Notes under the pieces: model-generated
Database searches by the model: none
The model's input: the letters and a program-made list of their open reading frames with translations, nothing else
Told to the model about the DNA's origin: nothing
Origin: JANOYY01 sp031418035
GTDB taxonomy: Bacteria; Actinomycetota; Acidimicrobiia; Acidimicrobiales; JANYDT01
Length of the DNA: 24,483 bases
Reading direction: 5' to 3'
Assembly (NCBI GenBank): GCA_031418035.1
Contig: JANOWU010000017.1
Coordinates: 1 to 24,483, forward strand
Part shown: piece after piece, positions 1-6,955 of the stretch
Layout: each line of letters starts with the position of its first letter
How positions within the stretch are numbered: position 1 is the first letter of the stretch
Made by a program: the position numbers and the translations under genes

Positions 1-69
1 GAAGCGTCCACAACCTCACCCTGAACGAGAGATAAACGGGGTTTCGAGGCCGAGTTGTGTACCGAAAGC

Positions 70-306
70 TCAGGGTTGTGAGGTGATCTCCTCGAGGAAG
101 GCGGCAACCTCATCGAAGTTTCGGGTTCGTCGCATGGGAGGTAGGGCGGCGAGCAAGTCGTTGCGATAGCTCTTCGCGGAGTTCAGCCGCGAGTCGAGGA
201 CGGCGACGACGCCTCGGTCGGTGGAGGTGCGAATGAGCCGGCCGCATCCCTGGGCCAGCATCATCGCGGCACGCGGGAGATCGATGAGTCGAAAGGCGAA
301 ATTCAA
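70..306 (-). pseudogene. C-terminal remnant of a DinG-like ATP-dependent helicase
   Basis: About 75 residues match the end of DinG/YoaA-type superfamily 2 helicases: IDLPRAAMMLAQGCGRLIR followed by TSTDRGVVAVLDSRL, which is helicase motif VI with its arginine finger, and then the usual PPMRRTR...FL tail. A full DinG has some 650-700 residues with Walker A, Walker B and often an Fe-S domain. None of that is present: the frame is closed by a TAG at 310-312, and homology stops near 295-305, where RHS-like sequence begins on the other strand. The scrap has no believable start codon of its own (only TTG). I read it as the tail left after a deletion or recombination, not as a working gene. An assembly join at this point is the main alternative. 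Confidence 0.7.
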
Positions 307-745
307 ATGCTACGTTCACGTACGATCTGAACGGTTGGAGACGTCGGAGACTCAGCTGTGGTCGTCGAGTTTCACTACCCCTGTTCCAGTTTGGCTATAA
401 CCCTCGGCGCGCTTTGACTTCCATTGTTGATCCCATCACCGGCGGCCGGTCGCAGACGTTTAATGCTGCAGGTGAGAAGACGGGGGTGGTGCAGGGGAAC
501 ACGACCAGAGAGATCTCCTATGATTGGATTGGTCGCGATGATTGGTGATTCGTTGAAGAACACGTATCGGGGGTGTTGTTGAACAAGGTCGCCTACACCT
601 ATGACGGTACCGATAATCCGTTGACGAAAATGGTCGTGTCGCCGGGGAACCCGTCGGCGGGTCGCATTCTTGTGCTCACGATGGTGTGAACCGGTTGTCG
701 AGTTGGAAGAATCAGGCGAACGTCAGTGTCGCAATTGACCTTCGT
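300..745 (+). pseudogene. Decayed RHS/YD-repeat protein fragment
   Basis: Translation in the frame of position 303 gives ATFTYDLNG, ALTSIVDPITGGRSQTFNAAGEK, ISYDWIGRDDW, then an in-frame TGA at 546-548, then VEEHVSGVLLNKVAYTYDGTDNPLTK. Between about 660 and 680 the similarity moves to another frame (HDGVNRLSSWKNQAN). The repeated Y-D-x-x-G-x pattern is the hallmark of RHS/YD-repeat proteins, large secreted shells that often carry a C-terminal toxin. With one internal stop, at least one frameshift and no start or end, this is a pseudogene. Its GC content looks lower than that of the neighbouring genes. From about 745 to 870 I see no recognisable coding sequence. Confidence 0.65.
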
Positions 746-756
746 ACGAGGCTGCC

Positions 757-780
757 ATACCTCCCCGTAAGGTATTACGG
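757..780. repeat. Two overlapping small inverted repeats
   Basis: ATACCT (757-762) pairs with AGGTAT (770-775), and the overlapping CCGTAA (765-770) pairs with TTACGG (775-780). The two hairpins exclude each other. They lie in decayed sequence between the RHS remnant and the histidine kinase. No U-tract follows, and no function can be assigned. Confidence 0.4.
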
Positions 781-870
781 CGGCTGGAACTGGATCCAGG
801 ACGGCCCCTGCACAGATGGCGTTACGGATCGTCTGGTTGTCGCCACGATGCGGACCGCTAGTGGTTCCGC

Positions 871-907
871 CGCGCTAGTGCGAGCGCGCGGGACTCCAAG
901 TTGGAGT
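871..907 (-). terminator. Candidate terminator region after the histidine kinase
   Basis: Directly after the kinase stop codon (907-909, minus strand) are two inverted repeats: ACTCCAA/TTGGAGT (893-899 and 901-907) and CGCGCT/AGCGCG (871-876 and 883-888). Tandem GC-rich hairpins without a U-tract are common at gene ends in high-GC bacteria. Termination here is an inference. Confidence 0.35.
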
Positions 908-2088
908 TAGGCGTCGGTGCCGATGGGGAGCGTGAGCGACACCGAGGCGCCGCCGCTCGCCCGGTTCGTGGCCGCTACGGTTCCGTGGTGAAGCTCGACG
1001 ATTCGCTTCGCGATGGCCATCCCAAGTCCGACGCCGCCCTTGGTGTCGCCCCTACGGAACCGGTCGAACACCACAGGGAGGAGCTCTTCGGGTATGCCGG
1101 GCCCGTTGTCGTTGATTACTATGCGCGCTGATTTTCCTTCGGTGAGGACCGACACCTCGACCTGGTCGGCTCGCACAGCAGCGTTGCGGACCAATGTGTC
1201 GAGAGCTTGTCGCACGAGCCCGTAGTCGGCGTCGACCGACACGGGGACAGCGTTGCCGGGAAGATGCGTAACCTCGCACCCATCCTCCCGAATGCCCGAC
1301 ACCACCTCCTCGACGAGGAAGTCGAGGCGAAGGGGGCCCGTGCGCAGTGTGACCTGGCCGGCTTCAAGACGAGCCAGTTCGAGCAACTCGTCGACGCCCT
1401 GGCGTGCGCGCGACGACGCATCGAGAATCTCCTGAAGCGACTCACGGTACGACGACGGATCACGGTCGCGCAGCAGAGCCTGCGATGCCGACGCCCGAAT
1501 CGTCGCCAGCGGCGTCCGCATCTCATGTGCTGCGTCGGCAATGAAGTCACGCTGCTGTCGCAGTGCACGCCGGGCCGGTCGAAGGAAGCGTCCGGCCACC
1601 CACCAACTCGCCAACAGCGCCAACAACCATGAACCAAAACCCGCGAGCGAGATGTCGCGTCGTGCCTTCGCTTGGAGCCGACGCGAGTTGGACAGGTCGA
1701 CGGCCACAACCAGCGACTGGGTGTCACTCACCTTCCGAGCCACGGCAAAAAACGCACTCTTTCCCTCGCCGATCCGTTCACGAACCGGATACTCCAGCGA
1801 CTGCTTCGCCAATCGTCCAAGAGGCGGCTCGAGCCACACCTCACCGAAGGGTTCAGACGACGCCCGTTCACCGTCAAAAGAGACGAGCCACGTGTTCTGG
1901 CTCTTGCCGCGGGCCGCATCGATACTCGGCAGGATCTCACTGATGCGCGTTTCGCCCTCGCGTTCAGCCGACGTCTGAATCTGCGACGACGCCGAACGAA
2001 TAGCCAGTACGCTTACTAATGCAAGAGCCATTGCGAACATCAAACCGTTCAGGATGGTGAGGCGAACCCGAACCCTTCGTAGGTCCAT
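907..2088 (-). CDS. Two-component sensor histidine kinase
   Basis: A 393-residue membrane kinase expected to sense an envelope signal and phosphorylate the regulator encoded just upstream. Membrane segments are near residues 11-31 and 147-166 and flank a periplasmic-side sensor of about 115 residues. The dimerisation/H-box is FIADAAHEMRTPLATI, with the phospho-accepting His at about 188. The ATP-binding domain has an N-box (LDTLVRNAA, Asn about 302), a G1 box (DNGPGI, 327-332), an F-box (FDRF, 341-344) and a G2 box (GGVGLGMAI, 351-359). A HAMP domain is very short or absent between the second membrane segment and the H-box. The ATG overlaps the regulator's TGA by one base (TGATG), which indicates translational coupling. 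All catalytic boxes are intact. The ligand is unknown. Confidence 0.93.
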   Translation of the reverse strand: MDLRRVRVRLTILNGLMFAMALALVSVLAIRSASSQIQTSAEREGETRISEILPSIDAARGKSQNTWLVSFDGERASSEPFGEVWLEPPLGRLAKQSLEYPVRERIGEGKSAFFAVARKVSDTQSLVVAVDLSNSRRLQAKARRDISLAGFGSWLLALLASWWVAGRFLRPARRALRQQRDFIADAAHEMRTPLATIRASASQALLRDRDPSSYRESLQEILDASSRARQGVDELLELARLEAGQVTLRTGPLRLDFLVEEVVSGIREDGCEVTHLPGNAVPVSVDADYGLVRQALDTLVRNAAVRADQVEVSVLTEGKSARIVINDNGPGIPEELLPVVFDRFRRGDTKGGVGLGMAIAKRIVELHHGTVAATNRASGGASVSLTLPIGTDA

Positions 2089-2846
2089 CAGCCGACCCCT
2101 TTCTGCACGTCGTCCAACACTTCATCGCCCAACACTGCATCACCCAACGCCGCATCGTCGCCGACCGGAACCCAGCCGTCGGACCGCAACCGATACCCGG
2201 CACCGCGCACCGTCTCCAAGGGCAGTGGTCGGCCCGGACGATCGAGCTTGCGTCGAAGATTGCGGATGTGGACGTCGACCACGTTCGACACCCCGTCGTA
2301 GTTGGAATCCCACAGCGATTCGATGAGCTCGGTCCGGCTCACCACGTTGTCGAGTTGACCCCCGAGATGATGCAGGAGCGCGAACTCGCGGGTCGTGAGC
2401 GGGACGACCGAACCATCGAGCGCGACACGACGAGTCGCTGAGTCAATCACCAGCGATCCAAGTGTGATCTGCGGTGCGCGCACATGTGCGCGACGCCGAA
2501 GCAGGGCGCGGACCCGGGCACCGAGTTCTCCGAAATCGAACGGCTTCGGGAGATAGTCGTCGGCGCCGGCGTCGAGACCCAGAATTCGTTCGGCCACCCC
2601 ATCACGTGCGGTCAGCATCAGAATCGCCACCGAGTTCGCGTCGCCACGAAGCTCACGACAGAAGTCGATCCCGTTCCCGTCGGGAAGCCCGAGGTCGAGA
2701 ACGATCAGCGACACGTCGTTCACCGCCAAGATGTCACGGGCGGCGCGCAGTGTTGGGGCGGTATCGACGGCATACCCTTCCTCCACGAGCCCGCGAGTGA
2801 TGACCCGGGCTAGGGCTCGATCATCTTCGACCACCAATATGCGCAT
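2088..2846 (-). CDS. OmpR/PhoB-family response regulator
   Basis: A 252-residue DNA-binding regulator. The receiver domain (1-118) has the acidic pair D8/D9, phospho-acceptor D51 (LIVLDLGLPDG), T79 and K101 (PKPF). The winged-helix domain (about 125-222) has the recognition-helix sequence VVDVHIRNLRRKLDR and ends in the typical VRGAGYRL. An unusual acidic tail of about 30 residues follows, with three five-residue units (DAAL, GDAVL, GDEVL) encoded by a 15-bp repeat. The gene is first in a two-gene operon with the kinase. Direct repeats TGAAG-N6-TGAAG upstream (2925-2940) resemble an OmpR-family site and suggest autoregulation. There is no clear Shine-Dalgarno sequence before the ATG; a TAACGT -10 candidate lies at 2878-2883 on the minus strand. 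Confidence 0.93.
   Translation of the reverse strand: MRILVVEDDRALARVITRGLVEEGYAVDTAPTLRAARDILAVNDVSLIVLDLGLPDGNGIDFCRELRGDANSVAILMLTARDGVAERILGLDAGADDYLPKPFDFGELGARVRALLRRRAHVRAPQITLGSLVIDSATRRVALDGSVVPLTTREFALLHHLGGQLDNVVSRTELIESLWDSNYDGVSNVVDVHIRNLRRKLDRPGRPLPLETVRGAGYRLRSDGWVPVGDDAALGDAVLGDEVLDDVQKGVG
2115..2159. repeat. Three 15-bp tandem units inside the response-regulator 3' end
   Basis: Three consecutive 15-nt units start at 2115, 2130 and 2145, each beginning CAAC and containing GCATC or TTCATC. They keep the reading frame and encode the acidic (G)D-x-x-L repeats of the regulator's C-terminal tail. Confidence 0.75.
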
Positions 2847-2924
2847 AGAACACCCACGGGAGAGGAACCCGTCGCCGACGTTAGCGCCAGCGTGGACGGA
2901 CTCGTGAGTGTTGCACGTCGAAGA

Positions 2925-2971
2925 TGAAGCCCGGGTGAAGTCGTGTCGCCGTCGGCTTCATGTTGACTTCA
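2925..2971. promoter_or_regulatory. Candidate response-regulator operators between divergent genes
   Basis: TGAAG at 2925-2929 and 2936-2940, and the opposite-strand form CTTCA at 2956-2960 and 2967-2971, make two direct-repeat pairs. Each pair has an 11-bp repeat distance and they point towards each other. OmpR/PhoB-type regulators commonly bind direct repeats spaced about one helical turn apart. The left pair is 42-57 bp upstream of a minus-strand -10 candidate. The right pair overlaps a TTGACT element (2963-2968) in front of the DUF1800 gene. Control by the adjacent regulator is inferred. Confidence 0.45.
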
Positions 2972-2983
2972 CCGAGCCGTCCG

Positions 2984-2989
2984 TACGGT
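2984..2989 (+). promoter_or_regulatory. Candidate -10 box of a leaderless DUF1800 transcript
   Basis: TACGGT ends 7 nt before the ATG at 2997, with TTGACT at 2963-2968 (15-bp spacer). No Shine-Dalgarno sequence precedes this ATG, which fits a leaderless mRNA. Confidence 0.35.
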
Positions 2990-2996
2990 GCAGTTT

Positions 2997-4259
2997 ATGG
3001 CTCAAGAATCAGCGCAGACGCTCGTCGCCCATGTCCTTCGTCGCCTCACCTTCAGCCCCGACCCATCGATCATCGATCGATTCGTGAAGGGTGCGACAAG
3101 CCCGCAAGCAGCGGCCCAAGCAGCCATCGATTGGGCCCAGGGCGCGTCGCCCCTCCCGCTCAACCCGTCCACACTTCCCGACGACGGCTGGGACCCGGCA
3201 CTTCGTGGCTGGATCGACAACATGCGATCGCCCGACGCGGGCCTCCACGAGAAGATGACGTGGTTCTGGCACGGTCATTTTGCGACGTCGAGTGAAAAGG
3301 TCGGGAACCAGAAACTCCTCCACGCCCAACAGGGTTTGTTCCGCACGCATGCGACCGGCAATTTCGCCGCCTTGCTTCGCGAGATCACCACCGACCCGGC
3401 GATGCTGCTGTACCTCGACGGAGCGGGCTCCAGCGTCGAGGCACCCAACGAAAACTATGCGCGCGAATCAATGGAGTTGTTCACCATTGGGCGCGGAAAC
3501 TTCACCGAGGCCGACGTGAAGGCAGGAGCACTTGTCCTCGCCGGATGGCAGGTTGACTACGAGACGGGAAAGGTCACCCTCGACGAGGGACAGGCATTGG
3601 GCGGTGAGGTGCGCTTCCTCGGTCGTCAGGGCCGACTCAGCGTCGATGACTATGTGGCCACACTCCTCGCCCACCCGAACTGCGCCCCGTTCGTGGCGTC
3701 GAAGATATATGCATACATAGTAGGTCAGCAACCGTCAAAGGAACGCGCGGCGGAACTCGGCGACGTCTTCCGCTCCGCGAAGTACGAGATCGCACCGCTC
3801 CTCGCCGGTATCGTCAACGGCCCCGAGTTCCTCGAACATCGTCTGAACCGCCCCCGGTTCCCCATCGAGTGGTTCATCGCCGCAGTCGGGGCGCTCGGCG
3901 AACCGCGAGAGGGCGAAGACGACGACATCAGCCCGTGGACTCTCGAACAGCTCGATCAGTTGCCGTACAAGCCACCGAACGTCGCCGGGTGGCCAGCCGG
4001 GCCGAAGTGGCTGTCGGCCAGCCAGCAGTTGGGCCGAGCCGCCTATGCGTGGGGCAATTCATGGAAGATGCGCCCGATCGAAGGCACGAACATGGTCGCC
4101 GCTGCTCTCAAGCGGTGCGGCATCCACGAGTGCTCCGAGTCCACCAAAGCTGCCCTGCACGAGGCGGCGATGGCCACGGCGGGGAGCGCCGATGCGTTGG
4201 CAGTTTCTCGCCGTCTCATCACTGCCGCGTTGCTCTCCCCCGAGTTCGCACTCGCCTAA
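2997..4259 (+). CDS. DUF1800 family protein
   Basis: A 420-residue member of the DUF1800 family, whose molecular function is not established. Family signatures are the N-terminal HVLRRLTFSP (12-21), MTWFWHGHF (87-95) and the hallmark NENYARESMELFTIG (151-165). The C-terminal half contains the usual PPNVAGWPAGPKWL segment. I see no signal peptide. In many bacteria a DUF1800 gene sits directly upstream of a DUF1501 gene, as here (36-bp gap), and the two are assumed to work together, perhaps at the envelope. I prefer the ATG at 2997 to the in-frame GTG at 2988, because it is an ATG and the TACGGT box lies at the right distance for a leaderless start. The length is near the shorter end for the family. 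Confidence 0.9.
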   Translation: MAQESAQTLVAHVLRRLTFSPDPSIIDRFVKGATSPQAAAQAAIDWAQGASPLPLNPSTLPDDGWDPALRGWIDNMRSPDAGLHEKMTWFWHGHFATSSEKVGNQKLLHAQQGLFRTHATGNFAALLREITTDPAMLLYLDGAGSSVEAPNENYARESMELFTIGRGNFTEADVKAGALVLAGWQVDYETGKVTLDEGQALGGEVRFLGRQGRLSVDDYVATLLAHPNCAPFVASKIYAYIVGQQPSKERAAELGDVFRSAKYEIAPLLAGIVNGPEFLEHRLNRPRFPIEWFIAAVGALGEPREGEDDDISPWTLEQLDQLPYKPPNVAGWPAGPKWLSASQQLGRAAYAWGNSWKMRPIEGTNMVAAALKRCGIHECSESTKAALHEAAMATAGSADALAVSRRLITAALLSPEFALA

Positions 4260-4295
4260 CGAACCCGCCCGAAACCGAAGGAAAGTGGAACTCCC

Positions 4296-5615
4296 ATGAA
4301 CACGACAGACGGGGCACGTGGCCCACTGCAAATGAGTCGACGTCAGCTACTTCAGATGTTGGGCGTTACAGCGGTCGGGGCAGGATGCTCAGGAAGCTCG
4401 ATCGCGGCACCGAAGAAGGACACGGCCAAGGCGACAAAGGTACGTGCGACGGCCGCAGCGAAAGCCACCGCGGGTCGAGCAACGAAGGGCGCGAACGGAT
4501 CGGGCTCGAACAACCGCGTGCTTGTCGTCCTCGAACTGCAGGGTGGACATGACGGGTTTGCCATGCTCGTGCCCTACGCCGACGACCGCTTCCGCAAGCT
4601 CCGTGACCGAGTGTGGGTGGACCAGAAGGAACTCCACGTGCTCGACGACCGCTACGCGATTGCCAAGGGTCTCGAACCGGTCGCCAACCGCCTCTCGTTC
4701 GTGGAGGGCGTGGGCGTCGCGAAACCGGATCTCTCCCACTTCGCCATGCTTCAGCGGTGGTGGCAGGGCGACCCGGAGGGCACCGCGGGTTCGCTTACCG
4801 GATTCCTCGGACGTTGCTGCGACGCTGCAGCGAAGGGCGAACCGGTGACGGGCGTCTCGCTCGGCGGAGGCACGACGCCCGCGCTGATCAGCGGATCGGC
4901 CACCACGGTTTCGCTCCCGGCGATCGACATGGTGCGAGAGCTCTCCAAAGACGAAGAGGAGCAGCGTCGTTTGAAGAAGGCCCTCGAATCCCTTACTCGT
5001 TCGACGGGTCGCACCTCCGCTCTGGGGACCGACGCCAGCAACCAGATGATGGGTATGGCGCGTAAGGGTCTCGGGTCGAGCCTCGACCTGTCACGAATGA
5101 TCGGGCGAATCGGTGATCCCCCGAAGGGCTACCCCGACTCCGACATCGCTCGTTCCCTCGCAATGACGCGCCAGCTGATCTCCCTCGGCGCCGGCATGAA
5201 GGTCTTCCACATTCCGTGGGGCAGTTTTGATACGCACACGAACGAAGTGGGCACCCACGTCGACCATATGAATCGGCTCGGCGCGGCACTCGATGCATTC
5301 GCCAATGACCTCAAGTCGAACGGGTTGAGCGACTCGGTGCTCTTGGCCACCACGAGTGAGTTCGGTCGACGCCCCGAGGCGAACCAGAGCGGAACCGACC
5401 ATGGCACGGCATCGACGATGATGCTCATGGGTCCCGTCAAGAAGGGTCGACACGGCCAACCGGTGAACTTCAAATCGCTCGACGAATCGGGCAACGTGAA
5501 GGCCACCACGTCGATGACCGACTATTACGCAACGCTCGCGCAGTGGATCGGGGTTCGCCCCGACGACGTCCTCGCCAAAGGAGCACACACCATCAGCACA
5601 CTCGAAGCCTCGTGA
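4296..5615 (+). CDS. DUF1501 family protein, predicted Tat-exported lipoprotein
   Basis: A 439-residue DUF1501 protein, distantly related to the alkaline phosphatase/sulfatase fold. The N-terminus has a twin-arginine motif (MSRRQLLQMLG, R15/R16), a short hydrophobic stretch and a lipobox-like VGAGC with Cys31, so export by Tat and lipid anchoring are likely. An Ala/Lys/Thr-rich linker (about 38-68) follows. Domain motifs are LELQGGHDGFAMLVP (family GGNDG-like), GSFDTHTNE (309-317), TSEFGR (353-358) and TDHGTA (367-372); the last three hold the Asp/His residues expected to bind metal. A weak AAGGAAAG lies somewhat far (about 11 nt) before the ATG. The gene is probably co-transcribed with the DUF1800 gene. 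Substrate unknown. Confidence 0.9.
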   Translation: MNTTDGARGPLQMSRRQLLQMLGVTAVGAGCSGSSIAAPKKDTAKATKVRATAAAKATAGRATKGANGSGSNNRVLVVLELQGGHDGFAMLVPYADDRFRKLRDRVWVDQKELHVLDDRYAIAKGLEPVANRLSFVEGVGVAKPDLSHFAMLQRWWQGDPEGTAGSLTGFLGRCCDAAAKGEPVTGVSLGGGTTPALISGSATTVSLPAIDMVRELSKDEEEQRRLKKALESLTRSTGRTSALGTDASNQMMGMARKGLGSSLDLSRMIGRIGDPPKGYPDSDIARSLAMTRQLISLGAGMKVFHIPWGSFDTHTNEVGTHVDHMNRLGAALDAFANDLKSNGLSDSVLLATTSEFGRRPEANQSGTDHGTASTMMLMGPVKKGRHGQPVNFKSLDESGNVKATTSMTDYYATLAQWIGVRPDDVLAKGAHTISTLEAS

Positions 5616-5623
5616 ATAGTGCC

Positions 5624-5629
5624 TAGGCT
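5624..5629 (+). promoter_or_regulatory. Candidate TAGGCT -10 box, leaderless start of the hydrolase gene
   Basis: TAGGCT ends 6 nt before the ATG at 5636, with no Shine-Dalgarno sequence. The same hexamer stands 7 nt before the M3 peptidase ATG elsewhere in the window, which supports a lineage-typical leaderless promoter. Confidence 0.5.
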
Positions 5630-5635
5630 TGCGGC

Positions 5636-6259
5636 ATGACTTCCGGAAACGAAGCGACGCTGCACTACGCCGACACCAATGTCGAGGTCACCAAGCTGGT
5701 GGTTGGGCCGTACGACAACAACGTCTTTATCATTCGGTGCCGACAGACCGGTGAGGCCGTGCTCCTCGACGCGGCCAACGAGCACGAAAAGCTGCTCGAA
5801 CTCTGTCGAACCTTGAACGTGCGCCGAGTGCTGGAAACGCACGGACACTGGGATCACATCCAGGCGGTTCCGCAGTTGCGAGACGCCGGCTACTCGGTGA
5901 GCGTCACCGCAGCCGACGCCGCGATGTTGCCGAGTTACGACGAGATCCTCACGCACGACGAAAAGATCGCCGTCGGAAAGCTGCGTCTCCATACGATTGC
6001 CACCCCCGGGCACACTCCTGGGTCGATGTGCTTCCTGCTCGAAGGGCCACCGCTGTTGTTCAGCGGTGACACCCTCTTTCCCGGAGGACCGGGGGCAACG
6101 AAGTTCGAAGGCTCGAGCTTCGAGACCATCATCGAGTCGATCGATCGACGCCTCTTCACACTGCCGGCCGACACAATCGTGTTGCCGGGTCATGGACTCG
6201 ACACCTCTATCGCGACGGAGCGTCCGAGCCTGCAGTCCTGGGTCGAGCGGGGCTGGTAG
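5636..6259 (+). CDS. Metallo-beta-lactamase-fold hydrolase, glyoxalase II-like
   Basis: A 207-residue cytoplasmic enzyme with the full metal-binding set of the glyoxalase-II-type branch: THGHWDH (H69, H71, D73, H74), PGHTPGS (H126), SGDTLF (D145) and PGHG (H186). The N-terminal VGPYDNNVFII matches the substrate-side strand of this group. The length is typical of the single-domain hydrolases that cleave thioesters such as S-lactoylglutathione or mycothiol/bacillithiol analogues; the true thiol partner cannot be told from sequence. The gene starts 20 bp after the DUF1501 stop but probably has its own promoter (TAGGCT, 5624-5629). Its last four codons (ERGW and TAG) lie in the first copy of a 32-bp tandem repeat, so the present C-terminus may have been shaped by that repeat. 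Confidence 0.88.
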   Translation: MTSGNEATLHYADTNVEVTKLVVGPYDNNVFIIRCRQTGEAVLLDAANEHEKLLELCRTLNVRRVLETHGHWDHIQAVPQLRDAGYSVSVTAADAAMLPSYDEILTHDEKIAVGKLRLHTIATPGHTPGSMCFLLEGPPLLFSGDTLFPGGPGATKFEGSSFETIIESIDRRLFTLPADTIVLPGHGLDTSIATERPSLQSWVERGW

Positions 6260-6348
6260 CGACCCCCTGCTCTCTCCGACGGGGCTGGTAGCGACCTCCT
6301 GGTCTCTCCGACGGGGCTGGTAGCGACCCCCTGGTCTCTCCGACGGGG
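6248..6348. repeat. 32-bp tandem repeat, 3.2 copies, at the hydrolase 3' end
   Basis: Copies start at 6248, 6280 and 6312, with a partial copy at 6344. Each begins CGGGGCTGGTAGCGACC and ends TCTCTCCGA; copies differ at one or two bases. The first copy contains the hydrolase stop codon TAG, so the stop and downstream sequence are repeated. Each unit can form a GGGG...CCCC hairpin. Confidence 0.9.
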
Positions 6349-6408
6349 TGCGAGGCCCGGTGGGCCCTGCGTTATCTCGGCGTGAGCCCGGGCGCGAGGC
6401 CCGATCGA

Positions 6409-6870
6409 TCAGCCGACGAGTGTTGCGATCAGCGCGTTGGCTACTTCTTCGCCCTTGTGATCGAAATGTTCGGCGAAGAACTCCTGGTGCACGCTGTGAT
6501 CGTGGAAGTTATGGGGCGTCAAGACGGCAGAGAACACGGGGACGTCATGGTCGAGTTGCACCCGCATGAGTCCGTCGATGACCGCACTCGCCACGAACTC
6601 GTGCCGGTAGATCCCGCCGTTGACCACGAGGGCGCATCCGATGATCGCGTCGAATTCGCCACTGCGGGCCAGCCGCTGCGCAAGGAATGGAATCTCGAAC
6701 GCGCCGGGTACTTCGAAGTGACGAATGCATCCGCGATCGACACCGGCGCTGACCAGTCGATTGGTGGCGCTGTCGCGCGAACGCTGCACGATTTCGTGAT
6801 GCCACTTGGCCGAGATGATGGCGATGCGGAGTTGGCCGACGTGCGGCGCTGAAGTGGTTGTCTGAGTCAT
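6409..6870 (-). CDS. ribH: 6,7-dimethyl-8-ribityllumazine synthase, type II (RibH2-like)
   Basis: A 153-residue enzyme that condenses 5-amino-6-ribitylaminouracil with 3,4-dihydroxy-2-butanone 4-phosphate to lumazine, the penultimate step of riboflavin synthesis. Motifs are FEVPGAFEIP (52-61), VVNGGIYRHEFVASAVIDG (82-100), VPVFSAVLTPHNFH (110-123) and HKGEEVANAL. The NGGIYRHEFVA and TPHNFH patterns match the decameric type-II enzymes known from Brucella and Mesorhizobium (RibH2), not the usual GxVIxGxTxH form of the 60-mer enzyme. The ATG at 6870 is chosen because TGGAG stands before it and the domain starts there; the upstream frame belongs to the riboswitch leader. No other rib genes are nearby. 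The FMN riboswitch upstream indicates repression when FMN is plentiful. Confidence 0.93.
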   Translation of the reverse strand: MTQTTTSAPHVGQLRIAIISAKWHHEIVQRSRDSATNRLVSAGVDRGCIRHFEVPGAFEIPFLAQRLARSGEFDAIIGCALVVNGGIYRHEFVASAVIDGLMRVQLDHDVPVFSAVLTPHNFHDHSVHQEFFAEHFDHKGEEVANALIATLVG

Positions 6871-6922
6871 GATTCTCCAGAGGTTGAAGTTCACGAACCA
6901 GGGCACGCACAAATCATCTCCA

Positions 6923-6942
6923 CGCGTCCCGGTCGGGACGCG
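6923..6942 (-). promoter_or_regulatory. Hairpin between FMN riboswitch and ribH (expression platform candidate)
   Basis: A perfect 8-bp inverted repeat CGCGTCCC/GGGACGCG with loop GGTC lies about 14 nt downstream of the aptamer and 53 nt before the ribH ATG. No U-run follows, so a classical intrinsic terminator is doubtful. It may be an actinobacterial-style terminator or part of the switching structure. Confidence 0.5.
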
Positions 6943-6955
6943 CGAGCTTCTTGAA

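Noticed and set aside
6248..6348. CRISPR-like array
   Set aside because: The units are directly adjacent with no unique spacers, and no cas genes are in the window.
6382..6852. Plus-strand open frame opposite ribH
   Set aside because: Lumazine synthase on the minus strand is unmistakable.
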